The position numbers and the translations under genes are program-made. From NCBI GenBank assembly GCA_905182285.1, contig CAJJAY010000024.1, forward strand, positions 1 through 64,000: a stretch of 64,000 nucleotides of DNA. Reading direction: 5' to 3'. The notes beneath the pieces were generated by a model. It saw only the letters and a program-made list of their open reading frames with translations, ran no database searches and was not told the DNA's origin. Positions 51,854 through 61,635 of the stretch are shown one piece after another (the first letter of the stretch is position 1; each line of letters opens with the position of its first letter). The DNA is from an uncultured Amylibacter sp. Its GTDB lineage: Bacteria; Pseudomonadota; Alphaproteobacteria; Rhodobacterales; Rhodobacteraceae.

Positions 51854-51930
51854 TGGTACCAGCGCCCCGGCTCGAACGGGGGGCCTCTTGATCCACAATC
51901 AAGCGCTCTAACCTACTGAGCTACGCCGGC
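51854..51930 (-). tRNA. tRNA-His (anticodon GTG), alphaproteobacterial type
   Basis: A 77-base cloverleaf with encoded CCA: acceptor GCCGGCG/CGCTGGT, anticodon arm CTTGA-TTGTGGA-TCAAG with anticodon GTG, and T-arm CCCCGTTCGAGCCGGGG-like. The discriminator is A73 and the first pair is G1-U72. Position -1 in the DNA is T, so the G-1 required by most HisRS enzymes is not encoded. These are the divergent histidine identity features of many alphaproteobacteria. Confidence 0.95.
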
Positions 51931-52048
51931 ACTGGGCGTCATTTAACTTATGCGTTGAGGGGTGGCAAGTCCGATCATACTTGAATTTAGGACTTTCTCT
52001 TGATAGCGAAGAAAAAATAAACACTTTAAATATATATGGTATATAATA

Positions 52049-52240
52049 ATGGGAATTAATTCAGAAGTTGAAATAGAAGCTAATTTACAAATTGGCCCTA
52101 CAAGTGATGGTATGGTAAGATTATTCATTGAAGCTAAAGGAATTGAGGTTCCATTAGATTTTGACCCAGAAGAAGCAGATGAAATAGCTGAAGAGATTCG
52201 TTCAGCAGCCGCATCGGCACGCGCAAGTATTCGCAAGTAA
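52049..52240 (+). CDS. DUF6324 small acidic protein
   Basis: A 63-residue protein MGINSEVEIEANLQIGPTSD..., matching the small DUF6324 family of Rhodobacterales-like genomes. It is acidic in the middle (DFDPEEADEIAEEIRSAA) and helical, with no membrane segment or motif that points to a function. It lies between the tRNA-His and the 6S RNA gene and is probably monocistronic. The strong conservation of the N-terminal MGINSE is what identifies it. Confidence 0.75.
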   Translation: MGINSEVEIEANLQIGPTSDGMVRLFIEAKGIEVPLDFDPEEADEIAEEIRSAAASARASIRK

Positions 52241-52302
52241 TTCTGATTTTGGTTAATTATGAACACTTGTGGATATAAAGAAAATTCATTAACACAATAT
52301 TA

Positions 52303-52497
52303 GGCGGGTTCTGCCCTTCTTGTGAGAAGCCCAATTTCAGTGGCCGATAAGCTTTCTTGAGGGAACTGGCTCTGTGACTTACCCTGGTATATCATATCCG
52401 GTGCCCACCTGTATTACACAGGCTCCGGGAAATTAACCCCTTCCACCGTCGTGTTGAGTGCGATTGCAATGATATTGCGTTCTAATGTGGGCCCGCC
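52303..52497 (+). ncRNA. ssrS: 6S RNA
   Basis: The segment upstream of ygfA has the layout of 6S RNA: terminal arms GGCGGG (52303-52308) and CCCGCC (52492-52497) are complementary, the interior is less AT-rich than its surroundings, and it contains no ORF. In many proteobacteria ssrS lies directly before ygfA, as here. 6S RNA mimics an open promoter and sequesters sigma-70 RNA polymerase in stationary phase. The exact ends are inferred from the terminal pairing. Confidence 0.8.
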
Positions 52498-52540
52498 GTT
52501 AAGTGCTTTTAAAAAATAATTTAATAAATAAAATATACAG

Positions 52541-53107
52541 ATGACAAATATACAAAATTTAAAATCATTGTGCCGAAAAGCAGCATTTAAAGCTAGAGCC
52601 GAAGCTCATTCAGTTAATGATGATCAAAAAGCCAATGCTCAGCTATTCAGCTATCTAAAAACTTTTGATTCAAATTTAATTATAGCTTCATATATGCCAA
52701 TCCGTACAGAAATAAGTCCTTTGTTGGCAATGGAGAAAATGTCAAAGCGGGGTTATAAAATATGTGTCCCTGTTGTAGTCAAAGAAGGGAAACCTCTTAA
52801 TTTCTATCAATGGACACCTAATACTAAAATGATTCCAGGTGCATTTGGTGCAATGATACCAGAAAAAAGTGACTTATTGGTTCCTGATATAATTATAACT
52901 CCCTTAGCTGCATTTGACATGAATGGTTACAGATTAGGCTATGGAGGTGGATTCTATGATAGATCTTTTGCAGAAATCACTAAAGTAAAAAAAATTACTG
53001 CAATTGGTTTTGCTTATAGTGCTCAAGAAGTTATGTTGGTTCCTAGAGAAGCTACTGATTATAAACTTGATCAAATAATAACAGAGCAGGGTCTCTTGTC
53101 CTTTTAA
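52541..53107 (+). CDS. ygfA: 5-formyltetrahydrofolate cyclo-ligase
   Basis: Converts 5-formyl-THF to 5,10-methenyl-THF with ATP. The 188-residue product has the family motifs IIASYMPIRTEISPL near residue 45 and the ATP/folate loop GYRLGYGGGFYDRSF near residue 128. Position after 6S RNA is conserved across proteobacteria, where both may be made from one transcript. The ATG at 52541 has no strong ribosome site (AT-rich leader). ymdB follows after 23 bases. Confidence 0.92.
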   Translation: MTNIQNLKSLCRKAAFKARAEAHSVNDDQKANAQLFSYLKTFDSNLIIASYMPIRTEISPLLAMEKMSKRGYKICVPVVVKEGKPLNFYQWTPNTKMIPGAFGAMIPEKSDLLVPDIIITPLAAFDMNGYRLGYGGGFYDRSFAEITKVKKITAIGFAYSAQEVMLVPREATDYKLDQIITEQGLLSF

Positions 53108-53130
53108 GATAATGCAGTTAACGGAGTTGA

Positions 53131-53946
53131 ATGAGACTTTTATTTCTTGGTGATATTATGGGCCGCTCTGGCCGCAAGGCTATAAGTGAACGTTTAAATC
53201 GTTTGCGTGATAAATGGCGTTTAGATTTTGTTGTAGTAAATGGTGAAAACGCTACTGGTGGAATGGGATTATCAGCAAGCCACGCTAAAGCTCTAATTGA
53301 TTCTGGAGTGGATTGCATAACATTGGGTGATCATGCTTTTGATCAAAAGGATATGTTAACCTTTTGTGAGCAAGAACCTCGAATTATTAGACCATTGAAT
53401 TTTGCAAAAACTGCTCCAGGTAAAGGATCTAGGCTTATTAAAGCACGAAATGGTAAAAAAATTTTAGTGGTTCAAGCATTAGGTCAAGTATTTATGAAAA
53501 AGCCATTTGATGACCCGTTTTCTGCAATCGATACTGCACTGAAAGGAGCACCAATGGGCGGATTAGCTGATGCCGTGATTGTTGATTTTCATGCTGAGGC
53601 TACATCTGAAAAGGTTGCAATGGGCCATTGGTTGGATGGGCGAGCATCACTTGTTGTTGGTACACATACTCACATTCCAACAGCTGATACGCAAATTTTA
53701 CCAAAAGGAACTGCTCATCAATCTGACGCAGGAATGTGTGGTGATTATAATAGCATTATTGGAATGCAAAAAGATGAACCACTCAGAAGATTTATAACTG
53801 GAATGAATAAAGAACGATTTACTCCTGCAGTTGATGAAGCGACATTGTGTGGTGTTTTTGTAGAAACAGATGACACAAATGGTTTAGCTAAAAATGTCGT
53901 TCAAGTCCGCAATGGTGGGCGATTGCAACAATCGGAACCAACATGA
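53131..53946 (+). CDS. ymdB: YmdB-family metallophosphoesterase (TIGR00282)
   Basis: A 271-residue di-iron metallophosphoesterase; Bacillus YmdB hydrolyses cyclic nucleotides and affects biofilm and motility choices. Visible motifs are FLGDIMGRSGRKA, VVVNGENATGGMG, TLGDHAFDQKD, IVDFHAEATSEK and VGTHTHIPTADTQILP. The ATG overlaps nothing upstream and follows GGAG by 6 bases; its stop overlaps the ATG of the EamA gene by four bases (ATGA). Its natural substrate in alphaproteobacteria is unknown. The ygfA-ymdB pairing is common in this class. Confidence 0.88.
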   Translation: MRLLFLGDIMGRSGRKAISERLNRLRDKWRLDFVVVNGENATGGMGLSASHAKALIDSGVDCITLGDHAFDQKDMLTFCEQEPRIIRPLNFAKTAPGKGSRLIKARNGKKILVVQALGQVFMKKPFDDPFSAIDTALKGAPMGGLADAVIVDFHAEATSEKVAMGHWLDGRASLVVGTHTHIPTADTQILPKGTAHQSDAGMCGDYNSIIGMQKDEPLRRFITGMNKERFTPAVDEATLCGVFVETDDTNGLAKNVVQVRNGGRLQQSEPT

Positions 53947-54842
53947 AAAGCAAATCATGGTTATTTGTTCCATTAATTACTATTGGCGCAACTTGGGGTT
54001 TGACGATTCCTGCAATAAAGATTGCGGTGTCGGGTGGCTACCCTGTCTTGGGGGTTTTATTTTGGCAGGTTTTTCTTGCTGCATTTACTGCATTTATTCT
54101 TTTTCTACCAAGACGGCGTACTTTTAAGTTAACAAAAAGAAGATTAATTTTATTTGCTTGGATAATGGCATTTGGGTCAATATTGCCAGGCATAATAACA
54201 TATACTTCTGCGTTCCATTTGCCAGCTGGAGTTATGGCAATAACGATAGCAATGGTGCCAATTTTTATTATGCCAATAGCAATTGCAACAGGTCATGAAA
54301 CTTTTAAAAAATCTCGTGCACTAGGTGTATTAATGGGCGCTATATCAATAGTTCTTTTAATTGGGCCTGAAGCAAGTTTGCCAGATCCAGCAAAAGCTGG
54401 GTTTGTTTTATTGGCTATTATTTCACCATTTTGTTACGCACTTGAAGATAATTTTGTTGCATATTTTGGCCTAGATGGAATGACACCAGTTGAAACTTTG
54501 CTTGGTTCTGCTGTAATGGGTGCAGTTGTATTGGGTGTTGTGGTTTCAGTTCAAGGATCATTTATACCACTTTGGGAAAATGGATTTGAAAAAGCAGATT
54601 ATGCAATTTTAGTAATCGGCTTTACAACTGGATTAGCTTATGCCGGATTTATTTGGTTAATTGGGCAAGGTGGGCCAGTGTTTGCGGGATTGGTTGCATA
54701 TTTAGTAACATTTTTTGGAGTTATTTGGTCAATTTTAATATTAAATGAAACCTACTCAAGTTATATTTGGGCTGCATTTGCCATAATGTGTATAGGAATG
54801 TTTTTGGTGCGTCCTAAAGTTAAAAGCATTAAAATAAAATAA
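53943..54842 (+). CDS. EamA/RhaT-family drug/metabolite transporter
   Basis: A 299-residue inner-membrane protein with ten hydrophobic helices arranged as two EamA repeats (first repeat ends near RRRTFKL-linked helices; second begins near GFVLLAIISPFCYALEDNF). DMT proteins export metabolites or act as permeases; the substrate is not predictable. Its start overlaps the ymdB stop by four bases, so it is translationally coupled. The 117-base gap to yebC holds no clear hairpin. Confidence 0.85.
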   Translation: MKSKSWLFVPLITIGATWGLTIPAIKIAVSGGYPVLGVLFWQVFLAAFTAFILFLPRRRTFKLTKRRLILFAWIMAFGSILPGIITYTSAFHLPAGVMAITIAMVPIFIMPIAIATGHETFKKSRALGVLMGAISIVLLIGPEASLPDPAKAGFVLLAIISPFCYALEDNFVAYFGLDGMTPVETLLGSAVMGAVVLGVVVSVQGSFIPLWENGFEKADYAILVIGFTTGLAYAGFIWLIGQGGPVFAGLVAYLVTFFGVIWSILILNETYSSYIWAAFAIMCIGMFLVRPKVKSIKIK

Positions 54843-54959
54843 ATAATTATTTCATTATCTAAAAATGTATTTTGCAATCTAGATGTGCTTGGTCTTGAAA
54901 AAATTATGTCTAATTTGTATGTAGCATTCAATGTTATTTAATTTATAGGGGTTCGTATC

Positions 54960-55700
54960 ATGGCAGGCCATTCCAAGTGGGCAAATATTCAACATCGTAA
55001 AGGTCGCCAGGACAAACTTCGATCAAAGTTATTTTCTAAATTATCAAAAGAAATTACTGTTGCAGCAAAAATGGGTGATCCAGATCCAGAAAAAAATCCA
55101 AGGCTACGCATGGCTGTTAAAGAAGCCAAATCAAATTCTGTTCCAAAAGATGTAATTGATAGAGCAATTGGAAAAGCTACTGGAGGTGATGACGAAAGCT
55201 ATGATGAAATCCGATATGAAGGATATGGTCCAAATGGAGTAGCTGTAATTGTTGAAGCAATGACTGATAACAAAAATAGAACCGCCTCGTCAGTCCGTTC
55301 TTTATTTACAAAGTCGGGTGGAAACTTGGCAGAAACAGGTGCTGTTTCATTTATGTTTGAGCGCAAAGGTTTAGTAGTTTATAAAGCTGATGCTGGTGAT
55401 GCCGACACAATTTTTGAACATGCTATTGATGCAGGTGCTGAAGATGTTGAGTCAACAGAAGACGGGCATGACATATATTGTGATTCAACTGATTTAAATG
55501 ATGTATCAAAAGCTCTAGAATTGGCCTTGGGTGAAAGCGAAACAACAAAGTTAATGTGGAAGCCCACTACTTTGACTGAGTTAGACTTGACTGGTGCTGA
55601 AAAATTAATGCGACTAATTGAAAATTTAGAAGATGATGATGATGTCCAGAATGTTACTACAAACATGGATGTGTCTGACGAAGTTATGTCTCAATTATAA
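54960..55700 (+). CDS. yebC: YebC/PmpR-family regulator
   Basis: A 246-residue protein beginning [18 protein letters not shown], the near-invariant start of the YebC family, with [34 protein letters not shown] and a C-terminal acidic [17 protein letters not shown] segment. Members act as transcription regulators or, as shown more recently, as ribosome-associated factors easing translation of proline-rich runs. It is often adjacent to ruvC, which is absent here. Confidence 0.93.
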   Translation: MAGHSKWANIQHRKGRQDKLRSKLFSKLSKEITVAAKMGDPDPEKNPRLRMAVKEAKSNSVPKDVIDRAIGKATGGDDESYDEIRYEGYGPNGVAVIVEAMTDNKNRTASSVRSLFTKSGGNLAETGAVSFMFERKGLVVYKADAGDADTIFEHAIDAGAEDVESTEDGHDIYCDSTDLNDVSKALELALGESETTKLMWKPTTLTELDLTGAEKLMRLIENLEDDDDVQNVTTNMDVSDEVMSQL

Positions 55701-55750
55701 TAATACAGTTAAGCTTTAACGCATTGCTTATTTTAAAGTAGATAAGATTT

Positions 55751-55845
55751 AAATTATTTAATTATAAATTTTTCATATAAATTAAATAATTTTATTAAAA
55801 TATTAAAATCTAAATTTATTATAATGGAATTTAGATTTTAATATT
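55751..55845. repeat. Two perfect AT-rich inverted repeats upstream of pntA
   Basis: AAATTATTTAAT (55751-55762) pairs with ATTAAATAATTT (55781-55792), and an 18-bp arm (55799-55816, core AATATTAAAATCTAAATT) pairs exactly with 55828-55845 across an 11-base loop. They fill much of the 270-base yebC-pntA gap. The second may terminate yebC, though no T-run follows directly; regulatory use for pntAB is possible. Base bias raises the chance rate, but 18 matched pairs is long. Confidence 0.6.
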
Positions 55846-55970
55846 TATAAGCTTTTAATTATTTTATGATGATGACTGGTGTAAATTTTTCAAGATGCTA
55901 ATGTGATGTTCTATAATGTTTAAATCTGCCGAATCTGATTTTGGCAACGCTTGAACAAAGGAGGCTTGTC

Positions 55971-57539
55971 ATGCGCATAGGGACACCTAAAGAAATTTTC
56001 CTCGGTGAAAACCGGGTGGCAATGACGCCTGAATCTGCAATACAATTGCAAAAGCTTGGATATGAATGTTTTATTCAAAAAGGAGCAGGTGACGCTGCTA
56101 GATTTTCTGACAAAGATTATAAAGATGCTGGTGTTAAAGTCTTATCTAGTGCTTCTGCTCTATATAAAGAAGTTGATATAGTTGCAAAAGTTCGACCACC
56201 AGAAGATATAGAAGTAAAGCGCTTAAGGGATGGTCAAACTTTAATTTCCTTTTTTTACCCAGGCCAAAATACACCTCTTTTAGAGGCAGCTAACAAAAAA
56301 GGTGCCCATATTATTGCAATGGATATGGTGCCTCGTATTAGCCGAGCACAAAAAATGGATGCTTTGTCATCCATGGCAAATATTGCTGGCTATCGTTCAG
56401 TTATGGAAGCTGGGAACAATTTTGGGCGTTTTTTTACTGGACAAGTAACTGCTGCCGGTAAGGTTCCACCAGCTAAAGTGTTAATTGTGGGTGCAGGCGT
56501 CGCAGGCCTTGCCGCTATAGGTGCTGCCACTTCACTTGGGGCAATGGTATATGCTTTTGATGTGAGGCCAGAAGTTGCAGAACAGATTGAGAGTATGGGG
56601 GCAGAGTTTGTATTCTTGGATTTTGAACAAACTCAGTCAGATGGTGCGGAAACTGGAGGCTATGCGGCTCCATCTAGTCCTGAATTTAGAGAAAAACAAT
56701 TAGCCAAGTTTCGTGAACTTGCTCCTGAAATGGACATAGTGATTACAACGGCATTAATCCCTGGAAGAGATGCACCAAAGCTATGGCTTGAAGATATGGT
56801 TAAATTACAAAAACCTGGTTCTGTTGTGGTCGATTTGGCGGCTGAAAGAGGAGGGAACTGTGATTTAACAGTTATGGATAAGAAGATCGTCTCAGATAAT
56901 GGAGTTACCATTGTCGGGTATACGGACTTCCCAAGCCAAATGGCTGCCCAATCATCAACATTATATTCAACAAATATTCGCCATATGATGACAGATTTAA
57001 CTCCTAACAAGGATGGTAAACTGAAACATGATATGAAGGATGATGTGATACGCGGAGCCACTGCATCATATAAAGGTAAAATAACGTTTCCACCACCACC
57101 TCCAAAAATTGCAGCAATTGCAGCAAAAGCTCCTTCTGCTCCAGAACCTACAGTTGAAGAATTACAGGCTGCTGAAGCATTGAAGCTTAAAAAAGCAGGC
57201 TCTCAACAAACTGCATTATTGATATTTGGTGGTTTATTAATGTTATTAATTGGAGCATATGCTCCATCATCCTTTATGCAACATTTCATTGTTTTTGTTT
57301 TATCATGTTTTATTGGATTTCAAGTTATATGGAATGTAAGCCATTCGCTTCATACACCATTAATGGCTATCACAAATGCAATTTCAGGCATTATTATTCT
57401 GGGCGCTTTGCTTCAAATTGGAAGTAGTGGCTTTATTATAACAATACTGGCTAGTATTTCAGTGCTAATTGCCATGATAAATATCGTCGGTGGCTTTATG
57501 GTTACAAGACGGATGTTGCAAATGTTTCAGAAATCTTAG
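55971..57539 (+). CDS. pntA: NAD(P) transhydrogenase subunit alpha
   Basis: Proton-translocating transhydrogenase subunit joining NAD(H) binding and part of the membrane domain. The 522 residues comprise the dehydrogenase-like domain I with [31 protein letters not shown] (read in parts), the [12 protein letters not shown] loop, and C-terminal helices (about residues 410-510). ATG 55971 follows AAGGAGG by 6 bases, and [10 protein letters not shown] is the family start; the upstream frame from 55941 is not used. The alpha subunit here is the fused E. coli-like form, not split into PntAA/PntAB. pntB follows after 11 bases. Confidence 0.95.
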   Translation: MRIGTPKEIFLGENRVAMTPESAIQLQKLGYECFIQKGAGDAARFSDKDYKDAGVKVLSSASALYKEVDIVAKVRPPEDIEVKRLRDGQTLISFFYPGQNTPLLEAANKKGAHIIAMDMVPRISRAQKMDALSSMANIAGYRSVMEAGNNFGRFFTGQVTAAGKVPPAKVLIVGAGVAGLAAIGAATSLGAMVYAFDVRPEVAEQIESMGAEFVFLDFEQTQSDGAETGGYAAPSSPEFREKQLAKFRELAPEMDIVITTALIPGRDAPKLWLEDMVKLQKPGSVVVDLAAERGGNCDLTVMDKKIVSDNGVTIVGYTDFPSQMAAQSSTLYSTNIRHMMTDLTPNKDGKLKHDMKDDVIRGATASYKGKITFPPPPPKIAAIAAKAPSAPEPTVEELQAAEALKLKKAGSQQTALLIFGGLLMLLIGAYAPSSFMQHFIVFVLSCFIGFQVIWNVSHSLHTPLMAITNAISGIIILGALLQIGSSGFIITILASISVLIAMINIVGGFMVTRRMLQMFQKS

Positions 57540-57550
57540 GGGAGACAATA

Positions 57551-58930
57551 ATGGGTATAGGTATTGTAACGGCTACATATATTGCTTCATCAGTTTTATT
57601 CATTCTTGCGCTTGGTGGGCTTAGTAACCAAGAAAAAGCAAAAAGAGCTGTTTGGTATGGAATTATTGGTATGGCCTTAGCTGTTTTAGCGACAGTATTA
57701 GGCCCTGGAATGGCAGGGTGGTCTTTAGTGCTACTAATCCCATTACTAGGTGTTGGTGCATTTATTGGGATGGTTGTAGCCCAAAGAGTTGAAATGACGG
57801 AAATGCCCCAGCTTGTTGCTGCACTACATTCATTTGTTGGGTTAGCTGCAGTCTTTATAGGTCTTAATTCAGATATTTTGGGTACTCATGGTTTAGTTGG
57901 CGCTGAGATTGCGATACACGAAGTGGAAGTATTCCTTGGTGTCTTCATAGGGGCAATAACATTTACTGGATCAATTATTGCTTATGGTAAGTTAGCTGGA
58001 AAAATTGACGGTAAAGCTTTGGTATTACCATTTAGACATCTTCTGAATTTAGCAGCAATTATTTTTAGTTTGATTTTATTATTAATGTATATGAACCATT
58101 CTGGGTCATGGACATTGTATTTGATGATGATCATTGCCTTTGCTTTAGGTGCGCATTTAGTAGCCGCAATAGGTGGTGCTGATATGCCTGTAGTAGTTTC
58201 AATGTTGAATAGCTATTCTGGTTGGGCTGCTGCTGCGACAGGGTTCTTACTTGGAAATGATTTATTGATTGTAACGGGTGCTTTAGTTGGCTCATCTGGC
58301 GCTATTTTGTCATACATTATGTGCAAAGCAATGAACCGATCATTTATATCTGTTATTCTAGGTGGATTTGGAGGCTCAAAAGGTCCTGCCATGGAGATTG
58401 ATGGAGAGATGATAGCAACGGATGTAAATACAGTTGCCGCACAATTGAATGAAGCTAAAAGTATTGTCATAATTCCTGGATATGGAATGGCAGTCGCCCA
58501 AGCTCAACAATCTGTTTCTGAGCTTACAAGACGATTGCGTGATAAAGGTAAAACTGTGAGGTTTGCTATTCATCCTGTCGCTGGAAGACTGCCGGGACAT
58601 ATGAATGTTCTACTGGCTGAGGCAAAAGTTCCATATGATATAGTTCTCGAAATGGATGAGATAAATGATGATTTTCCTGAAACTGATATCGCAATTGTCA
58701 TAGGCTCAAATGATATTGTAAATCCAGCTGCCCAAGAAGACCCAAATAGTCCAATCGCAGGAATGCCAGTGCTTGAATGTTGGAAAGCAAAATCAGTTAT
58801 TGTATCCAAGCGAGGTCAAGGTACAGGATATTCGGGAATTGAAAACCCATTGTTTTTCAAGGAAAACACTAGAATGTTATATGGAGATGCAAAGGTAAGT
58901 TTAGATCAAATATTACAGTCAATAATTTAA
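57551..58930 (+). CDS. pntB: NAD(P) transhydrogenase subunit beta
   Basis: Partner of PntA with the remaining membrane helices (about residues 1-245) and the NADP-binding domain III, 459 residues. Domain III shows [39 protein letters not shown] and [19 protein letters not shown]. The complex makes NADPH at the expense of the proton gradient. The GGGGAG ribosome site lies 7 bases before the ATG. Together with pntA it forms a two-gene operon, without a recognisable terminator in the 281 bases after it. Confidence 0.96.
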   Translation: MGIGIVTATYIASSVLFILALGGLSNQEKAKRAVWYGIIGMALAVLATVLGPGMAGWSLVLLIPLLGVGAFIGMVVAQRVEMTEMPQLVAALHSFVGLAAVFIGLNSDILGTHGLVGAEIAIHEVEVFLGVFIGAITFTGSIIAYGKLAGKIDGKALVLPFRHLLNLAAIIFSLILLLMYMNHSGSWTLYLMMIIAFALGAHLVAAIGGADMPVVVSMLNSYSGWAAAATGFLLGNDLLIVTGALVGSSGAILSYIMCKAMNRSFISVILGGFGGSKGPAMEIDGEMIATDVNTVAAQLNEAKSIVIIPGYGMAVAQAQQSVSELTRRLRDKGKTVRFAIHPVAGRLPGHMNVLLAEAKVPYDIVLEMDEINDDFPETDIAIVIGSNDIVNPAAQEDPNSPIAGMPVLECWKAKSVIVSKRGQGTGYSGIENPLFFKENTRMLYGDAKVSLDQILQSII

Positions 58931-59072
58931 GATAGATTTTTAATGATTTAAATTTAGAGCTTCTTTCGACTAACTCTGGGTATAAAACAAAAGCCTAATT
59001 ATATGTTGAATTATTATAAGGCTAATGTTTTATAATTTACAGTTTAATGATTGGAAGTGTTATTATTTATAT

Positions 59073-59138
59073 ATCTGGATTTTATCATCTGGATGTTGAC
59101 CATAAATCAGTTTTTAGAGTAATAAAATATAGAGTAAT
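59073..59138. repeat. Two short direct-repeat pairs upstream of the 59212 gene
   Basis: ATCTGGAT is repeated at 59073 and 59087 (period 14), and TAGAGTAAT at 59115 and 59130 (period 15). They lie in the otherwise empty 281-base gap 58931-59211 between pntB and the unknown gene. Direct repeats near promoters can be regulator sites; evidence is only the repetition itself. Confidence 0.35.
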
Positions 59139-59211
59139 TCATAAATATTATATGAAGCATTATTGTTTCTTTATGCATTGCATTAACAAAGAAAAATGAC
59201 ATGAGGCAAAA

Positions 59212-59568
59212 ATGCACAAACACCGAGGCTTTCCGTCGCGATTACCAGGGTCTGATTTCCAGTTTACAATTAGACGGCCTAATAAAAAAGGCCCAACACC
59301 AATAATACGCCGAGAGAGATTTGCTGATAGGCGAAACGTTGATCGAAAAGCTGATGAAGTTTTCATGTTATCTTTAATTGAGAGTTTTGGAGAAGAACCT
59401 TTTGTAAGGGGAAATCTAGATGCAGGAAGATTGAGTTGGTTATTTGGCCGAGAAGTCTTACCGGTTGATGATCCATTTGATCCATGTGATTATGAAGCTA
59501 GAATGAAAATTGATTTAAGTAAAACTATGGTAAGTTTTTCAAAGATATTTACTGAAGAATATGAATAA
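59212..59568 (+). CDS. Uncharacterised 118-residue basic/acidic protein
   Basis: I do not recognise this family. The N-terminal half is rich in Arg and Lys (SRLPGSDFQFTIRRPNKKG, then RRERFADRRNVDRKADE) and the C-terminal half is acidic (VDDPFDPCDYEARMKID). There is no signal peptide or membrane helix. The ATG at 59212 follows GAGG by 5 bases, and the coding pattern is consistent, so it is probably real. It lies 55 bases upstream of the propionyl-CoA synthetase gene and may be co-transcribed with it. A nucleic-acid-binding or adaptor role is only a guess from charge. Confidence 0.65.
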   Translation: MHKHRGFPSRLPGSDFQFTIRRPNKKGPTPIIRRERFADRRNVDRKADEVFMLSLIESFGEEPFVRGNLDAGRLSWLFGREVLPVDDPFDPCDYEARMKIDLSKTMVSFSKIFTEEYE

Positions 59569-59623
59569 TTGGCCACAATAAAAGATAGGTATTATCTATA
59601 AATTATAGGATAAATAAATTTAA

Positions 59624-61516
59624 ATGTCATATAAAGCCATTTACGAATCTGCAAAATTAAACCCAGAAAAATTTTGGATGGAAGCCGCCAATCAAGTCGA
59701 TTGGATTAAGCCTCCAAGTAAAGCGCTTTTTGACAATAATTCACCTTTTTATGAATGGTTTAGTGATGCAGAAGTAAATACTTGCTTTAATGCTGTTGAT
59801 CGCCATGTGATAGCAGGCAATGGTAAGCAAACTGCCATTATTTATGATAGCCCGATTACTGGAAAAAAAAGTAAAACTTCTTATTTAGATCTCCAAGAGC
59901 AAACTTCTAAATTAGGTGGTTTGTTGCGCAAGCAAGGTGTCAAAAAAGGCGATAGAATTATTATTTATATGCCTATGATACCTGAAGCAATTGTTGCTAT
60001 GTTAGCATGTGCAAGAATTGGAGCAATTCATTCCGTAGTATTTGGAGGGTTTGCTGCAAATGAGTTAGCAACAAGGATTGATGATTGTACCCCAAAAGTT
60101 ATTTTGGCAGGCTCTTGTGGAATAGAGCCGTCGGGAGTAATCGCATATAAACCATTAATAGATAAAGCTATTGAAATAGCTAATCACAAGCCAGATAATT
60201 GTATTATTTACCAACGTGAAACTCTTCAGGCAGAATTAATAGAAGGCCGTGATTTAGATTGGGTAAAAGCTCAAGATGGCATTATTCCTGTAGAATGTGA
60301 GAAAATGAATGGATCAGATCCTGCGTATATTCTTTATACGTCTGGTACAACGGGCCAACCAAAAGGTGTATTGCGTCCTATTGCTGGCCATATTGTAGCT
60401 CTTACTTGGACTATGAAGAATGTTTATGATGTTAATCCTGGTGAAGTGTTTTGGGCAGCATCAGATGTTGGTTGGATCGTTGGGCACTCTTATATATGTT
60501 ATGCTCCATTATTTAATGGAAATACGACTGTTGTATTTGAAGGAAAGCCAATTGGCACTCCAGATCCAGGAACATTCTGGCGTATTATTGAAGAATATAA
60601 TGTTAAAGTACTATTTACAGCCCCAACTGCATTTCGAGCAATTAAAAGAGTGGATCCAACAGGGGAATATATTAAAAAGTACAATTTGAGCTCACTAAGT
60701 AGTTTGTTTCTAGCAGGTGAACGCGCAGATCCAGATACAATTGAATGGGCAAAACATCATTTAAACGTTCCAGTCATAGACCATTGGTGGCAGACGGAAA
60801 CTGGCTATGCAATTGCATCAAACCCTTGGGGTATTGAAAAACTACCAATTAAATTGGGTTCTCCCACAGTTGCTATGCCAGGATACGACATTCAAATACT
60901 TGATGAAAAAGGTAAAGAGGTTCCTGTGGGGAATTTGGGTGCAATTGCTATAAAGTTACCACTTCCGCCTGGAACATTAACCACTATTTGGAATGCAGAT
61001 CATCGTTATGAAAGCTCATACCTTAAATCATTTGATGGTTTCTATGAAACTGGTGATGCAGGTTATAAGGATGAAGATGATTATCTATATATTATGGCTC
61101 GAACCGATGACGTAATGAATGTTGCAGGCCATAGATTATCTTCAGGTCAAATGGAAGAAGTTTTGGCAAGTCATCCTGATGTTGCTGAATGTGCAGTAAT
61201 TGGTGCAGCAGATGCTCTCAAGGGGCAAATTCCAATTGGGCTTTTATGTACTAATGCAAATACATCAAAATCTAATGAAGATGTAATTAAGGAATGTATC
61301 AAGTTAGTAAGAACAAAAATTGGTCCTGTAGCTGCTTTTAAAACAGCTATTATTTTAGATAGACTGCCAAAAACGCGCTCAGGTAAAATTTTACGCGGTA
61401 CAATTGTTAAAATAGCAGATGGTCAAGAATATAAAGCACCAGCTACTATAGATGATCCAAAAATACTTGAAGAAATAACCTTAGCATTAAAAAATATAGG
61501 ATATCCAAAGCTTTAG
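59624..61516 (+). CDS. prpE: Propionyl-CoA synthetase
   Basis: Adenylate-forming enzyme activating propionate (acetate as minor substrate) to its CoA ester. The 630 residues begin with the PrpE N-terminus SYKAIYESAKLNPEKFW, and contain NAVDRHV, the P-loop LYTSGTTGQPKGVLRP, DHWWQTETGYAI and the catalytic lysine in PKTRSGKILR near the C-terminus. N-terminal and mid-region features separate it from Acs. It feeds propionyl-CoA into the methylmalonyl or methylcitrate route, neither of which is in the window. Confidence 0.9.
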   Translation: MSYKAIYESAKLNPEKFWMEAANQVDWIKPPSKALFDNNSPFYEWFSDAEVNTCFNAVDRHVIAGNGKQTAIIYDSPITGKKSKTSYLDLQEQTSKLGGLLRKQGVKKGDRIIIYMPMIPEAIVAMLACARIGAIHSVVFGGFAANELATRIDDCTPKVILAGSCGIEPSGVIAYKPLIDKAIEIANHKPDNCIIYQRETLQAELIEGRDLDWVKAQDGIIPVECEKMNGSDPAYILYTSGTTGQPKGVLRPIAGHIVALTWTMKNVYDVNPGEVFWAASDVGWIVGHSYICYAPLFNGNTTVVFEGKPIGTPDPGTFWRIIEEYNVKVLFTAPTAFRAIKRVDPTGEYIKKYNLSSLSSLFLAGERADPDTIEWAKHHLNVPVIDHWWQTETGYAIASNPWGIEKLPIKLGSPTVAMPGYDIQILDEKGKEVPVGNLGAIAIKLPLPPGTLTTIWNADHRYESSYLKSFDGFYETGDAGYKDEDDYLYIMARTDDVMNVAGHRLSSGQMEEVLASHPDVAECAVIGAADALKGQIPIGLLCTNANTSKSNEDVIKECIKLVRTKIGPVAAFKTAIILDRLPKTRSGKILRGTIVKIADGQEYKAPATIDDPKILEEITLALKNIGYPKL

Positions 61517-61635
61517 TTGAGGAATGAAATCAATAAAGAATTTTGATTTGTTGTGAAAAATTAATAATTTATGGTTTAGTATCCAATTCAGGATTATTAT
61601 TTTACTTCTAGTCAGTTTATTATTTAAGGCATCTT

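Noticed and set aside
58989-59026. AGCCT/AGGCT inverted repeat after pntB as terminator
   Set aside because: Only five paired bases with a loop of more than 20; no convincing stem.
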